Part shown: positions 25,080 to 34,303 of the stretch, one piece after another
Position numbering within the stretch: position 1 is the first letter of the stretch
How the letters are laid out: each line of letters opens with the position of its first letter
Source: QYOJ01 sp043810345
Lineage (GTDB): Bacteria > Bacteroidota > Bacteroidia > Bacteroidales > FEN-979
DNA length: 64,000 nucleotides
Assembly: GCA_043810345.1 (NCBI GenBank)
Contig: JBDROF010000016.1
Location: 45,709-109,708, forward strand
Reading direction: 5' to 3'
Notes under the pieces: model-generated
What the model saw: the letters and a program-made list of their open reading frames with translations, nothing else
What the model was told of the DNA's origin: nothing
Database searches by the model: none
Translations under genes and position numbers: made by a program

Positions 25080-27029
25080 CTACCTGGTTATTATCCTTCC
25101 AAGTTCTTTATTGATCTGAATATTACTGGTCTTCAAATTTCTGAGCTCTGAAAGGAGCAACTCGACCTCTTTTTGATCTGTGATCTCCTGCATCTTTTTT
25201 TGTTTGGCGGTGATGATTTTGTCCAGTTTTTTCGCTTTAAAGGAGAGCATGGCAGTAACAACCAGCTTTTTGATGCGTTTTGGTTCCTCTTCGATGATGA
25301 TGTTGTTCTTTTCCCAGTTTTCACTGAGCTCATAAGGGGAGACCATCAGGTCGATGACTGCGTGAGCAATCTCCGGATCTTCATGAAGCTTAAAAAAGGT
25401 ATCATTGGGTATCTCGTCCCTTTCGCGGGCTGCAACAAACTCGTTAAAAATCCGGCCGTACAATGCACTTTCAAATTCGAGATCGTCTCGAAGGATGTCA
25501 ATCACAATGAAATTGGCCACCAGAATGGAAAACGGAACCTCCCGGCCATCTTCATCTATCCGTTGAAGGACGATCGATTCCCGCCCGTACAGTAATAGTT
25601 GCCGGATCAATTCACGCTCCTGGTATTCATCGGAAATGAGATCAACCTCTTCCTGGGAAGGAGCGGTAGTTTCTTCCACCCAACCGACATCCTCCGGTTT
25701 CTTCACTTCAGGTATTCTCTTTTTAAGTTTATTCCGAAGGATCTTCCGGACCTCATTCATTAACACCTGTTCCGGAACGTTCATAAGGGCCGAACACTCT
25801 TTGATGTATACCGTTCGCGTAATTCCGTCGGGGATCAGGCTGATGGTACTCACGATCTCTTTGATCAAACCTGCTTTTTTGATTGGGTCACCCTTTGTTT
25901 CTTCGAACAGTAGTCTGGTTTTGAATAAGATAAAGTTGTTCGCCTGGGTAATGATAAACTTCTCTACCTCGGAAGGATGATGATTACGAGCGTATGAATC
26001 AGGATCTTCTCCATCGGGAAACAGGACAATTTTTACATTCATTCCTTCCTCCACGATCATGTCGATCCCGCGAAAGGAAGCGTTGATCCCTGCCGGATCT
26101 CCATCGTAGAGAATGGTGACCTGATTGGTGTATCGCTGGATCATACGGATTTGATCCTGGGTGAGAGATGTCCCGGACGAAGCCACCACATTTTCTATCC
26201 CTGCCTGGTGAAGGGAGATCACATCAGTATACCCCTCCACGAGATAGCAATTGTCTTTGGACGCGATGGCGGTACGGGCAAAATAGATCCCATAAAGAGA
26301 CTTACTTTTATTATAAACCTCTGATTCAGGAGAGTTTACATATTTAGGACGATTTTTCTCAGAGGTCAGAATCCTGCCACCAAATCCGATCACCTTACCG
26401 GAAACGCCATGTATGGGGAAGATTACCCGGGCATGAAAACGGTCATAGGCACGCCCCTCTTTCTGCAGGGTCAACCCGCTCTTTACCAGGGCATCCAGCT
26501 TATATCCCTCTTGTTGTGCATGCCCGGTAAAGGCGTCCCATTTTTCCGGGCTGTATCCCAGCTGGAATTTCCGGATGATGTCGTCACGCACTCCTCTCTC
26601 TGTCAGGTAGCTGAGCCCAATGGCTTTGCCCTCTTCCGTATCATGAAGGGTGTTTGCGAAATAATCCCGGGCAAACTGATTCAGGTTGAAAAGGCTTTCC
26701 CGCTCACTGAGCTGTTCCTGCATCTCTGTAGTAAGAACCCCTTCTTCAATCTCGATCTGGTATTTGTTAGCCAGGTACCGCAGTGCTTCGGGATAGGAGA
26801 AATGTTCGTGTTCCATCACGAAGCCGATCCCATTTCCGGCTTTACCACATCCAAAGCATTTGAACATTCCTTTAGCAGGTGAGACCGTGAAAGAGGGAGT
26901 CTTCTCATTATGGAAAGGACACAATCCGACCATGTTGACACCCCTTCGCCGGAGCGAAACAAAATCACCAACCACCTCCTCAATTCGGATGGTGGAAATG
27001 ATATTATCGATCGTATCCCGTGAAATCAT
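25080..27029 (-). CDS. dnaG: DNA primase
   Basis: Synthesises RNA primers at replication forks. The 649 residues show the N-terminal zinc-binding motif CPFH...CFGC (Cys37, His40, Cys58, Cys61), the RNA polymerase core with GFGGR, the TOPRIM domain with YLVEGYTDVISLHQAGIENVVASSGTSLT and LYDGDPAGINAS, and a C-terminal helical region for the DnaB contact. It is usually linked to rpoD in other phyla, but stands alone here. It is divergent from the polyferredoxin gene, and its stop is directly adjacent to the convergent DUF3857 gene. Confidence 0.97.
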   Translation of the reverse strand: MISRDTIDNIISTIRIEEVVGDFVSLRRRGVNMVGLCPFHNEKTPSFTVSPAKGMFKCFGCGKAGNGIGFVMEHEHFSYPEALRYLANKYQIEIEEGVLTTEMQEQLSERESLFNLNQFARDYFANTLHDTEEGKAIGLSYLTERGVRDDIIRKFQLGYSPEKWDAFTGHAQQEGYKLDALVKSGLTLQKEGRAYDRFHARVIFPIHGVSGKVIGFGGRILTSEKNRPKYVNSPESEVYNKSKSLYGIYFARTAIASKDNCYLVEGYTDVISLHQAGIENVVASSGTSLTQDQIRMIQRYTNQVTILYDGDPAGINASFRGIDMIVEEGMNVKIVLFPDGEDPDSYARNHHPSEVEKFIITQANNFILFKTRLLFEETKGDPIKKAGLIKEIVSTISLIPDGITRTVYIKECSALMNVPEQVLMNEVRKILRNKLKKRIPEVKKPEDVGWVEETTAPSQEEVDLISDEYQERELIRQLLLYGRESIVLQRIDEDGREVPFSILVANFIVIDILRDDLEFESALYGRIFNEFVAARERDEIPNDTFFKLHEDPEIAHAVIDLMVSPYELSENWEKNNIIIEEEPKRIKKLVVTAMLSFKAKKLDKIITAKQKKMQEITDQKEVELLLSELRNLKTSNIQINKELGRIITR

Positions 27030-27115
27030 ACCAAGCAGTTACCCTGAAGCGAAAATACGAAAAAGGAGGATCATTTTTTTGTATTTTTATCCACAAACGG
27101 ATCAACAAAGCCAGC

Positions 27116-28654
27116 ATGAAGTGGAAAATTCTTAAGCCCATCCGGGTAGTCGTTTCCCTCCTTCTTTTAGCCCTCACCTGTGGCATCTTCGCGGATATCT
27201 CAGTAATCTCCTCCGTATCCCTGATAAAAACGATCCTTTATCTTCAGTTTGTTCCCTCGTTGATCGGATTTTTCTACTCTCTTTCATTCGCCGCGTCAGG
27301 TTTTCTGGTGATTACCATCCTGACTCTTTTCTTCGGGAGAATCTACTGCTCCTCTGTCTGTTCGCTGGGAACCATCCATGATATTGTCACCGGAATCCGG
27401 AATCGTCTGCATCCCGTTCAACCGGATGAAACCCGCCAATCAACTTACAGAAAAGGGCTGCCATGGATTAGCCATCCGATCCTGGGCCTTACCCTGGTAC
27501 TTTTCCTATCAGGGAACCTCTTTTTGCTAATCCTCCTGGACCCTTTCAGCCTGGCAGGGAGATTTGTTTCTGGATTGGTAGGTCCGCTATTTGATCTCCC
27601 CGGAAATCCTCTGTTTTTCTCCTTCCATTCTCTCCGGAACCCTGCCGCAGAAGAGACCACTCGGCATGTTTCATCCCTTCTTCCCTTGCTGGTGACCGGG
27701 TTCGTGTTCGTGTTCATTGTGTTCCTGGCCATCTATAAAAACAGGTGGTATTGTACGGTCATCTGTCCGGTTGGCACACTCCTGGGATTGCTCTCCAGGA
27801 TTTCTTTATTCCGTATTAAGATGCACAAAGACAGCTGCATCTCCTGTGGTAATTGCAGTCAGGTTTGTAAATCAGGATGCATTGATCCCGGGAAAAAAGA
27901 ACTGGATTTTACACGATGTGTGGCTTGTTTCAACTGCCTGCAGGCATGTTCGAATAATGGGATACGATACCGGATTTTCCGCCCGGTTCCCTCTGGTTCT
28001 CCACCGGATACGCTGAACACACACTCACGGAGAGAGTTTATCAAACGGATTGCTTTAACGCCTGCGGTTCCGTCTCTTTTTAAAACTGTATTTGCTAACC
28101 AGCAAGAGAATACCCTGGAAGAGGAGGATCCACTTCCGGCAACGCCTCCCGGATCCATTGGGATCGACCATTACACGGAGAGCTGTACCTCCTGCCATCT
28201 CTGTGTCAGCGCTTGTCCTACGGGGGTTTTACAGCCATCGGTCATGGCTTTTGGCTTTACGGGGATTCTCCAACCCAGGATGAATTTTGAAGCCGGGTAC
28301 TGTGATTTCGAGTGCTTTAAATGTCTTGAAATTTGTCCTACTGGAGCTATTCTTCCGCTTCCGCTGGAGCAAAAAAAACGGATCCAGATCGGCACATCGC
28401 AGCTGATAAAGAACCTCTGTATTCCGGTTGCAGATCGAACAACATGCGGTCTTTGTGCCGAGGAATGCCCGACCAAAACAATATCTATGATTCCCTTTCT
28501 GGGCGACCTGACCATCCCGGTCATCGATGAGAAAACCTGTATCGGATGCGGGGCCTGTGAACACATTTGTCCAACCCGGCCGGTCAGGGCAATATATGTG
28601 AAGCCCCATTCCGTTCAACGGGTGGCCTGGAAGCCATCCGAATTATCTAAATAA
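27116..28654 (+). CDS. NapH-type membrane polyferredoxin fused to a Tat-like ferredoxin
   Basis: A 512-residue redox protein. The first ~250 residues are a NapH/NosR-type membrane domain with the two cytoplasmic-loop CxxxC motifs CSSVCSLG (about 78) and CTVICPVG (about 214). Next come two 4Fe-4S motifs (CISCGNCSQVC, CVACFNCLQAC). At about residue 304 a twin-arginine motif SRREFIKRIA plus a mildly hydrophobic stretch occurs inside the protein, followed by four more cluster motifs (CTSCHLCVSACP, CDFECFKCLEICP, CGLCAEECP, CIGCGACEHICP). It thus looks like NapH and NapG-type ferredoxin in one chain; such proteins pass quinol electrons to extracytoplasmic partners. Starts at ATG 27116; an upstream in-frame start would overlap dnaG. 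Confidence 0.82.
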   Translation: MKWKILKPIRVVVSLLLLALTCGIFADISVISSVSLIKTILYLQFVPSLIGFFYSLSFAASGFLVITILTLFFGRIYCSSVCSLGTIHDIVTGIRNRLHPVQPDETRQSTYRKGLPWISHPILGLTLVLFLSGNLFLLILLDPFSLAGRFVSGLVGPLFDLPGNPLFFSFHSLRNPAAEETTRHVSSLLPLLVTGFVFVFIVFLAIYKNRWYCTVICPVGTLLGLLSRISLFRIKMHKDSCISCGNCSQVCKSGCIDPGKKELDFTRCVACFNCLQACSNNGIRYRIFRPVPSGSPPDTLNTHSRREFIKRIALTPAVPSLFKTVFANQQENTLEEEDPLPATPPGSIGIDHYTESCTSCHLCVSACPTGVLQPSVMAFGFTGILQPRMNFEAGYCDFECFKCLEICPTGAILPLPLEQKKRIQIGTSQLIKNLCIPVADRTTCGLCAEECPTKTISMIPFLGDLTIPVIDEKTCIGCGACEHICPTRPVRAIYVKPHSVQRVAWKPSELSK

Positions 28655-28662
28655 TCATTCCC

Positions 28663-29553
28663 TCACAATGCTGTCTCCTGCCATCCTTTTGTGTTCAGGA
28701 TCCACTTCGATGAGAATCCGATCTCTTTCAGGATTTCCTCTGTTTCTCGGAAATAGAGACAGAGCTCTGCGGGACTGTGGGCATCTGAGGTAAGTGTGAT
28801 GGGAATTTTTTGTACAAGCACTTTTTTCAGCAATCCGGGTCCTGGATAAAGTGAATCGGAACGCTGTGTATAGATACCCCGCGTGTTCACCTCCACCACA
28901 GCACCGCTTTGCTTGATCAGATCAAGGGTTTCTTCCGCCAAAGCAACGTACCAGGGTTCATCTTCACGGAAGTAGCGGTTGTGATTGTGCATTTTGATCT
29001 TGTCGAGATGTCCGATGATATCGGGTTGCTCCTGCACCACCAGCTTCTGGAGTTGCCTCCAGTAAGCGGTCACCGCTTTTTGCACATCCCCGCCGAATAC
29101 ATCACGAAGCCCATGGTCATAGGTGGCCGCCTTGGAACCATCGATAAACCAGATCAAACCCGGATGGGTGTTCCGGATCAGGTGAACCGATCCGATGATG
29201 TAATCAAACGGAAATGCCTTGCGTAATTCACTGATAGAGACTGTTAGACCTGGAATGTAGTCGTACTCCAGGCCGAGCAGCAGTTCGATACCCGATTTTA
29301 CCCCTAAATCCCCTGAAGGGGACTTATTCCTCCCCTCAAAGGGGAGGTCAGGAGGGGTCATTAAGTTCATTATCGCCTCCACGTACTCCCCGAGCCCCCC
29401 TTCCGGGATCGCAAAAGTATTCGGAAACGGAACCGGAGAATGGTCGGTGAATCCGAGAACGGAAAAACCCTCTTTTATGGCCTCGTTAATATAGTCTTCG
29501 GGAGGGGAGGAGCCGTCGCTGAAGTTGGTATGTGTATGGAGATTTCCAAGCAT
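28663..29553 (-). CDS. PHP-domain phosphatase (histidinol-phosphatase-like)
   Basis: A PHP-fold metal-dependent phosphoesterase, 296 residues, resembling HisJ/HisK-type histidinol-phosphatases. Metal ligands are visible in NLHTHTNFSDGS (about 4-13), GFTDHSPVPF, GLEYDY, GSVHLI, IIGHLDKIK, EVNTRG and TSDAHSP. No his operon is adjacent, so the histidine-pathway assignment is tentative. It carries an in-frame insertion of about 20 codons (about residues 66-85, DLPFEGRNKSPSGDLGVK) that is encoded by a palindromic repeat element. It sits between the PHP active-site strands and is likely a surface loop. Confidence 0.82.
   Translation of the reverse strand: MLGNLHTHTNFSDGSSPPEDYINEAIKEGFSVLGFTDHSPVPFPNTFAIPEGGLGEYVEAIMNLMTPPDLPFEGRNKSPSGDLGVKSGIELLLGLEYDYIPGLTVSISELRKAFPFDYIIGSVHLIRNTHPGLIWFIDGSKAATYDHGLRDVFGGDVQKAVTAYWRQLQKLVVQEQPDIIGHLDKIKMHNHNRYFREDEPWYVALAEETLDLIKQSGAVVEVNTRGIYTQRSDSLYPGPGLLKKVLVQKIPITLTSDAHSPAELCLYFRETEEILKEIGFSSKWILNTKGWQETAL
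29300..29358. repeat. 59-bp palindromic element inserted in the PHP gene
   Basis: The element is bounded by ACCCCT (29300-29305) and AGGGGT (29353-29358) and holds two inner hairpins, CCCCTGAAGGGG (29310-29321) and CCTCCCCTCAAAGGGGAGG. The reading frame passes through it without a stop. It resembles the GC-rich CCCCT...AGGGG repeats that are scattered in many Bacteroidota genomes; the copy number here is unknown. Confidence 0.7.
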
Positions 29554-29576
29554 TTAGTTGAAGCTCAGTTTTATGC

Positions 29577-30830
29577 TTAACCGTAAAGACGAGGAAGTTC
29601 GACACAAATTATTTTATAAATTTTGTCGGCTCGGCGGAGGAACTCAGGGACGGGGATTGAGCAGACCTCTTCCTTTGTTGTCTTTTTTACCGGTTTCGTA
29701 TCTACCCGGATTTCGGGGATTGTCATCTCGATGACCCCCGTGGTTGGGCCCTGGATATAAATCCGCTCTCCGGTTGCCAGGGTTCCGGATTCGAGCTTGA
29801 TTTCCGCGACGTGTAATTTGGTAAAATAATTCGTTACTTTTCCTACATATTCTTTTGATTGTGTGGCAACTGAACCATGCCCACCTGCCCATTCGCCCAT
29901 TTTTTGCCCCAGGTAATAACCGTCCCAGAATCCGCGGTTGTAAACACTTTTCAGCCGGCCGAGCCAGCCATCGATCGCCTCCTGCGTATAGGTGCCCGCT
30001 CTAATGGCATCTACCGCTTCACGGTAACAGGAAACAACGGTTTTCACATATTCCGGGCTTCGTCCCCGCCCTTCGATCTTCAGGATTGAGGCGCCTGACT
30101 TGATGATCTTGTCCAGAAAACCGATGGTACATAGGTCTTTTGGTGACATGATGTAGTCGTTATCTACCACCACTTCAACCTCTCCGTCGAAATCGGTAAC
30201 CCGGTAAGGGCGCCGGCACAACTGGTAACAGGCCCCGCGATTGGCGGAGGTATTGAAGTGATCAAGGCTCAGGTAGCATTTGCCCGACACCGCCATGCAA
30301 AGGGCCCCATGGGCAAAGAGCTCTAACCGGACCAGTTGTCCTGATGGCCCTGTGATCTTTTGTCGCCTGATAGACCGTGCAATGGATGCCACCTGGTCAA
30401 GAGAGAGTTCCCTGGCGGTTACCATCACGTCAGCGTAATGCGACCAGTGCTTCACCGCTTCCAGGTTAGTGATGTTGGTTTGGGTGGAAATGTGCACCGG
30501 CATGCCTGCCGAGCGGGCAACCCGGATTACCGCTTGATCGGATGCGATGATCGCATAGATGCCGTTTTTCCTGGCCGAATTCACGATCCGTTTCATCTCC
30601 CGGATCTCAGCGTCGAAGATCACCGTATTCAAGGTGAGGTAGCTCTTCACTCCGTATTTTCTGCAGATCCGGGTAATTTTCACCAGATCGCGAAGAGTGA
30701 AGTTGATCGACGACCGGGCCCGCATATTCAGAATACCGATTCCGAAATAGACAGAATCAGCGCCAGCCTGAATAGCGGCCATCAGCGATTCCCAGGTTCC
30801 AACGGGAGCAGTGATTTCGGGTTTGAACAC
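29577..30830 (-). CDS. Peptidase U32 family protein (TrhP/RlhA-like)
   Basis: A 417-residue member of the U32 family, now known mostly as RNA-hydroxylation proteins (TrhP for tRNA U34, RlhA for 23S rRNA), not proteases. Signatures are EITAPVGTWESLMAAIQAGADSVYFG at the N-terminus, HISTQTNITN, and ELFAHGALCMAVSGKCYLS with the cysteines proposed to bind an Fe-S cluster (further Cys in NRGACYQLCRRPY). A C-terminal beta domain completes it. Which RNA is the target cannot be said. The start codon is GTG at 30830, 10 bp below a perfect -7 box. Confidence 0.88.
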   Translation of the reverse strand: MFKPEITAPVGTWESLMAAIQAGADSVYFGIGILNMRARSSINFTLRDLVKITRICRKYGVKSYLTLNTVIFDAEIREMKRIVNSARKNGIYAIIASDQAVIRVARSAGMPVHISTQTNITNLEAVKHWSHYADVMVTARELSLDQVASIARSIRRQKITGPSGQLVRLELFAHGALCMAVSGKCYLSLDHFNTSANRGACYQLCRRPYRVTDFDGEVEVVVDNDYIMSPKDLCTIGFLDKIIKSGASILKIEGRGRSPEYVKTVVSCYREAVDAIRAGTYTQEAIDGWLGRLKSVYNRGFWDGYYLGQKMGEWAGGHGSVATQSKEYVGKVTNYFTKLHVAEIKLESGTLATGERIYIQGPTTGVIEMTIPEIRVDTKPVKKTTKEEVCSIPVPEFLRRADKIYKIICVELPRLYG

Positions 30831-30840
30831 AGTTTTCCTG

Positions 30841-30848
30841 CAAAGGTA
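30841..30848 (-). promoter_or_regulatory. -7 box for the U32 gene
   Basis: TACCTTTG on the minus strand, exact TAnnTTTG, ending 10 bp before the GTG start. The leader would be about 4 nt. Confidence 0.55.
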
Positions 30849-30880
30849 CAGAAATCGTGGGTTTCGGCTACCTCATTAAC

Positions 30881-31966
30881 TCACCAGCTCATATAGGCCG
30901 CCCTATCCATCTCTCCGATCGTTTTCAAAGGTTTTGGTGGCTTCAGGTACCGATCCAGAAAAGCGTAAATTTTCAGCCGGATCTCTTTGGCAATCCGGGT
31001 GTCGATCCGGTCGAAAGAGTGCCCCCCCTCCACATCCTTGAAGATCTCATACTCAAACTTTTTTCCATCCGCTTTCAATCCTTTGATCAGGTGCTCCACC
31101 TCCAGCACATTGACATCATCATCATTGGTATTGGTGTGGATCAATAACGGGGTTTGCAGTTTGTGTGTGTTCCAGGCCGGAGAGCGTTTTTTGTACTCCT
31201 CCACATTCTCCTGCGCGGTTTTTCCCAGGTGGTAATCGGCCGAATAGAGGGCACGGTATTCGTCATCCTGATACCCCATCCGGGCAATCAGATCACTGAC
31301 CGGAACTCCTGCGAAGCACACATCATAATGATTGGGATAATTGAATACCGCGAGTAAGGAGATCATTCCGCCATGGCTCCAACCCAGGATCCCGATCCGG
31401 TCACGATCTACAATTCCATAGTTTTCAACCATATAATTACGGCTGGCGTCGGCGTCCTCTACCTCCAGGCCACCGTAATCGATCCGTTCCCAGTACGATT
31501 TCCCATACCCGGAACTTCCCCGGTATTCCGGGGCAATCACAATGTACTGCTGGGCCATCAACTCCCGGATGATGTGCGCATAATAGGTGGTGAAGTCACC
31601 ATGGACACCCCCGTGTGGAAAGACCAGCAGAGGATATTGCTTTCCGGCATCAATCCCACGGGGAATGAAGATGTAGGCATAGAATTTAACCGGGTTTTTC
31701 ACCCCCATGGCTGTCGGATTTTTTACGGTTTCCTGGTTTATAGGGGGACCTGTGATGTAAACTTTGTCGATAAAGGCGACATCCCCCACCCGGTTATACC
31801 AGTAGATGTCATCCACCGCTTTCCTGACTTGATCTACATCGAAGGAGAGATCCCGGATATCCGATTTCAGTGTTTGAATTGTTTCCTGTTGGACAGGATC
31901 CTGCTGCTGGGCAAACGGAATCATACCCGATCCTAACAGGAAGAGCAAGAAGAAGATTCTTTTCAT
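30881..31966 (-). CDS. Exported S9-family (prolyl oligopeptidase-like) hydrolase
   Basis: A 361-residue alpha/beta hydrolase with signal peptide (MKRIFFLLFLLGSGMIPFAQQ, about 1-20). The core matches the peptidase S9 catalytic domain without the N-terminal beta-propeller: oxyanion region FPHGGVHGDF, YRGSSGYGKSYW, nucleophile elbow GWSHGG (Ser), Asp near NTNDDDVNVLEVE, and His in VEGGHSFDR. It is probably periplasmic; an acyl-peptide or esterase substrate is equally possible. It stands 50 bp upstream of the U32 gene on the same strand. Confidence 0.85.
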   Translation of the reverse strand: MKRIFFLLFLLGSGMIPFAQQQDPVQQETIQTLKSDIRDLSFDVDQVRKAVDDIYWYNRVGDVAFIDKVYITGPPINQETVKNPTAMGVKNPVKFYAYIFIPRGIDAGKQYPLLVFPHGGVHGDFTTYYAHIIRELMAQQYIVIAPEYRGSSGYGKSYWERIDYGGLEVEDADASRNYMVENYGIVDRDRIGILGWSHGGMISLLAVFNYPNHYDVCFAGVPVSDLIARMGYQDDEYRALYSADYHLGKTAQENVEEYKKRSPAWNTHKLQTPLLIHTNTNDDDVNVLEVEHLIKGLKADGKKFEYEIFKDVEGGHSFDRIDTRIAKEIRLKIYAFLDRYLKPPKPLKTIGEMDRAAYMSW

Positions 31967-32024
31967 GACAAAGGGATATTTATTGCAATAAAAGTAGTAA
32001 GAATCACTGAAATTGAAAAACTAT

Positions 32025-32032
32025 TACCTTTG
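32025..32032 (+). promoter_or_regulatory. -7 box for the small lipoprotein
   Basis: TACCTTTG, exact TAnnTTTG, 16 bp before the ATG at 32049. It argues against any start upstream of the ATG. Confidence 0.5.
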
Positions 32033-32048
32033 CGCAAAAAACAACCCT

Positions 32049-32426
32049 ATGCATAGTAAAGGAAAAATGATCGCACTCATGACGATCGCCCTGTTTTGGA
32101 TGACCGGTTGTGGCAATAATGAGCTGGATCAGGATGTTGGCCCCCTGGCAGATGCCATGTGCAAGTTTATTGAAATTCAGAACAATCTGAAAGGAGCTAT
32201 CGAAGCAAACGACTCTCTGAATATACAGAAATACGGTGCTGAAAAGCATAAAATGACCATTGAGATCACCATTCTCAACCAGGAATTTCAGGAAAAATAC
32301 GGAGATCTGGTGACAGACCAGGAGTTCGGAAAAAAATTCAAAAAGTCGATGAACAAAGTATTGATCGACTGTCCGCATATCTCCCCGGAAGATCGTGAAA
32401 AAATGGAGACCGAACTCAAAGAGTAA
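32049..32426 (+). CDS. Small predicted lipoprotein, helical
   Basis: A 125-residue protein I do not recognise. The N-terminus MHSKGKMIALMTIALFWMTGCGNN is a type II (lipoprotein) signal with the lipobox MTGC, so the mature protein is about 105 residues anchored in a membrane by Cys. The rest is charged and helical (CKFIEIQNNLKGAIEAND..., EKMETELKE), with two further cysteines (MCKF and DCPH). The start is ATG 32049; a TTG 12 codons upstream lies inside the -7 region and is rejected. It is monocistronic, between two leftward genes. Confidence 0.75.
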   Translation: MHSKGKMIALMTIALFWMTGCGNNELDQDVGPLADAMCKFIEIQNNLKGAIEANDSLNIQKYGAEKHKMTIEITILNQEFQEKYGDLVTDQEFGKKFKKSMNKVLIDCPHISPEDREKMETELKE

Positions 32427-32474
32427 CCTTCAACACCCCATTGATTTTTGCCAATCTGCGGACTATAGTTCTAA

Positions 32475-32525
32475 GGTCGAACTTCTACCTTCCAGTTCTA
32501 ACTTCTGACCTCTGGCTTCGTACTT
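32475..32525. repeat. Degenerate 7-bp tandem repeat at the 3' end of aspS
   Basis: Seven units of a degenerate heptamer (for example TTCTAAC, TTCTGAC, CTCTGGC, TTCGTAC) run from the intergenic region into the last codons of aspS, giving it the tail STKPEVRS. Confidence 0.6.
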
Positions 32526-34261
32526 GCTTTGATTCCCAGCTCATTCAACTGCTCCTCACTGATGGTGGAAGGCGAGTCGATCATCACATCACGGCCGGCG
32601 TTGTTTTTAGGGAATGCAATGAAGTCGCGAATGGAGTCGCCACCGCCGAAGATGGTCACCCAGCGGTCAAAACCGAAGGCGATACCTCCATGGGGTGGAG
32701 CACCAAAATCAAAGGCGTTCATCAGGAAACCAAACTGAGTAGTAGCTTCTTTTTCAGTGAATCCCAGTACGTTAAACATCTTTTGTTGAAGTTCTTTGTG
32801 ATGGACCCGGATGGATCCGCCACCGATCTCGGTCCCGTTGATAACCAGGTCGTAGGCATTGGCTCTTATAGCGCCTGGATCGGTGTCGAGCAGATAGATA
32901 TCTTCAGGCTTTGGGGAGGTAAACGGGTGATGCTTGGCATAGAACCGCTGCGTCTCTTCATTCCATTCCAGCAGGGGAAAATCTACCACCCACAACGGTT
33001 TAAACTCATCCGGATTCATCAGGTTCAACCGTTTCCCAATTTCCAGACGCAGGTCGCACATCGCGGATCTGGTCTGATCAGTATCACCTGACAGGATCAG
33101 GATCAGATCACCTGGTTTAGCCTTGAATTCATCCAACACCTTTTGCAAATCTTCGGATGAGTAAAACTTATCTACAGATGACTTGATGGTCCCACCCGGA
33201 TTGTACTTGATATAAATCAATCCGGTAGCACCGACCTGTGGCCTTTTCACGAAATCGATCAGCTCGTCAAGTTGTTTTCGGGAGTAATCCCCACATCCTT
33301 CGGCCCTGATTCCCACCACCAGCTCTGCGTCGTCAAACACCTTAAATCCTTTATTATGAAGCAAATGGGTAAGCTCAATGAAAGTCATTCCAAATCTGAT
33401 ATCCGGTTTATCTGAACCATATAGTCTCATCGCTTCTTCGTAGGGTATCCTCGGAAACTCCGTGATATCCTGGTTCAGTATTGATTTGAAAAGATGGCTG
33501 GCTAACCCTTCAAACGTAATCAGTACATCATTCTGGGTCACAAAGGCCATCTCGCAATCGATCTGGGTGAATTCCGGCTGGCGGTCGGCCCTCAGGTCTT
33601 CATCCCGGAAGCAGCGAACGATCTGATAGTACCGGTCGTAACCGGCTACCATCAGGAGCTGTTTGAAGGTTTGAGGCGACTGAGGAAGGGCATAGAATTG
33701 GCCCTGATTCATCCGGGAAGGGACCACGAAATCCCGGGCGCCTTCCGGAGTGGATTTGATCAGGCAGGGTGTCTCGATTTCAATAAAATCTTTGGAATTA
33801 AGATAGTTACGTGTTTCGATAGCCATTTTATGGCGCAGCAGCAGGTTCTTTTTGTTTTCATTCCGACGCAGGTCGAGGTAGCGGTATTTCATCCGGAGCT
33901 CTTCGCCACCGTCGGTATGGTCTTCGATGGTAAACGGAGGAATTTTTGAAGGGTTCAGCACATTCAGCTCCTCCACCAGGATCTCGATATCCCCGGTCGG
34001 GATCTTCGGGTTCTTGTTGGAACGTTCAGCGACCATCCCTTTCGCCTGGATCACGAATTCGCGTCCCAGCTCCCGGGCTTTCCCACAAAGATCCGGGTTC
34101 GCTTTCATATTGAAAACGAGTTGGGTAATTCCATACCGGTCGCGCAGGTCGATGAAGATCAACCCACCCATTTCCCGGTTCCGTTGAACCCATCCTGCTA
34201 ACGTCACCGTTTTCCCTGAATCCGCAAGCCTTAATTCCCCGCAGGTGTGAGTACGAAACAT
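32498..34261 (-). CDS. aspS: Aspartyl-tRNA synthetase
   Basis: Class II synthetase that charges tRNA-Asp. The 587 residues match the bacterial-type AspRS: N-terminal OB-fold (LAGWVQRNREMGGLIFIDLRDRYG), motif 2 region YYQIVRCFRDEDLRADRQPEFTQID, a GAD insertion domain, and motif 3 GGIAFGFDRW. The last eight residues come from a heptamer repeat rather than from conserved sequence. It has its own -7 box and no operon partner. Confidence 0.97.
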   Translation of the reverse strand: MFRTHTCGELRLADSGKTVTLAGWVQRNREMGGLIFIDLRDRYGITQLVFNMKANPDLCGKARELGREFVIQAKGMVAERSNKNPKIPTGDIEILVEELNVLNPSKIPPFTIEDHTDGGEELRMKYRYLDLRRNENKKNLLLRHKMAIETRNYLNSKDFIEIETPCLIKSTPEGARDFVVPSRMNQGQFYALPQSPQTFKQLLMVAGYDRYYQIVRCFRDEDLRADRQPEFTQIDCEMAFVTQNDVLITFEGLASHLFKSILNQDITEFPRIPYEEAMRLYGSDKPDIRFGMTFIELTHLLHNKGFKVFDDAELVVGIRAEGCGDYSRKQLDELIDFVKRPQVGATGLIYIKYNPGGTIKSSVDKFYSSEDLQKVLDEFKAKPGDLILILSGDTDQTRSAMCDLRLEIGKRLNLMNPDEFKPLWVVDFPLLEWNEETQRFYAKHHPFTSPKPEDIYLLDTDPGAIRANAYDLVINGTEIGGGSIRVHHKELQQKMFNVLGFTEKEATTQFGFLMNAFDFGAPPHGGIAFGFDRWVTIFGGGDSIRDFIAFPKNNAGRDVMIDSPSTISEEQLNELGIKASTKPEVRS

Positions 34262-34286
34262 AGAGGGATGATTGAAATTGTTGAAG

Positions 34287-34294
34287 CAAAAGTA
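34287..34294 (-). promoter_or_regulatory. -7 box for aspS
   Basis: TACTTTTG on the minus strand, exact TAnnTTTG, 25 bp before the aspS ATG. Confidence 0.5.
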
Positions 34295-34303
34295 ACAATA
34301 AAC

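Noticed and set aside
28663..29553. Frameshift or assembly error in the PHP gene around 29300-29360
   Set aside because: The extra segment is a well-formed palindromic repeat and the frame continues correctly on both sides, so it is an insertion, not an error.
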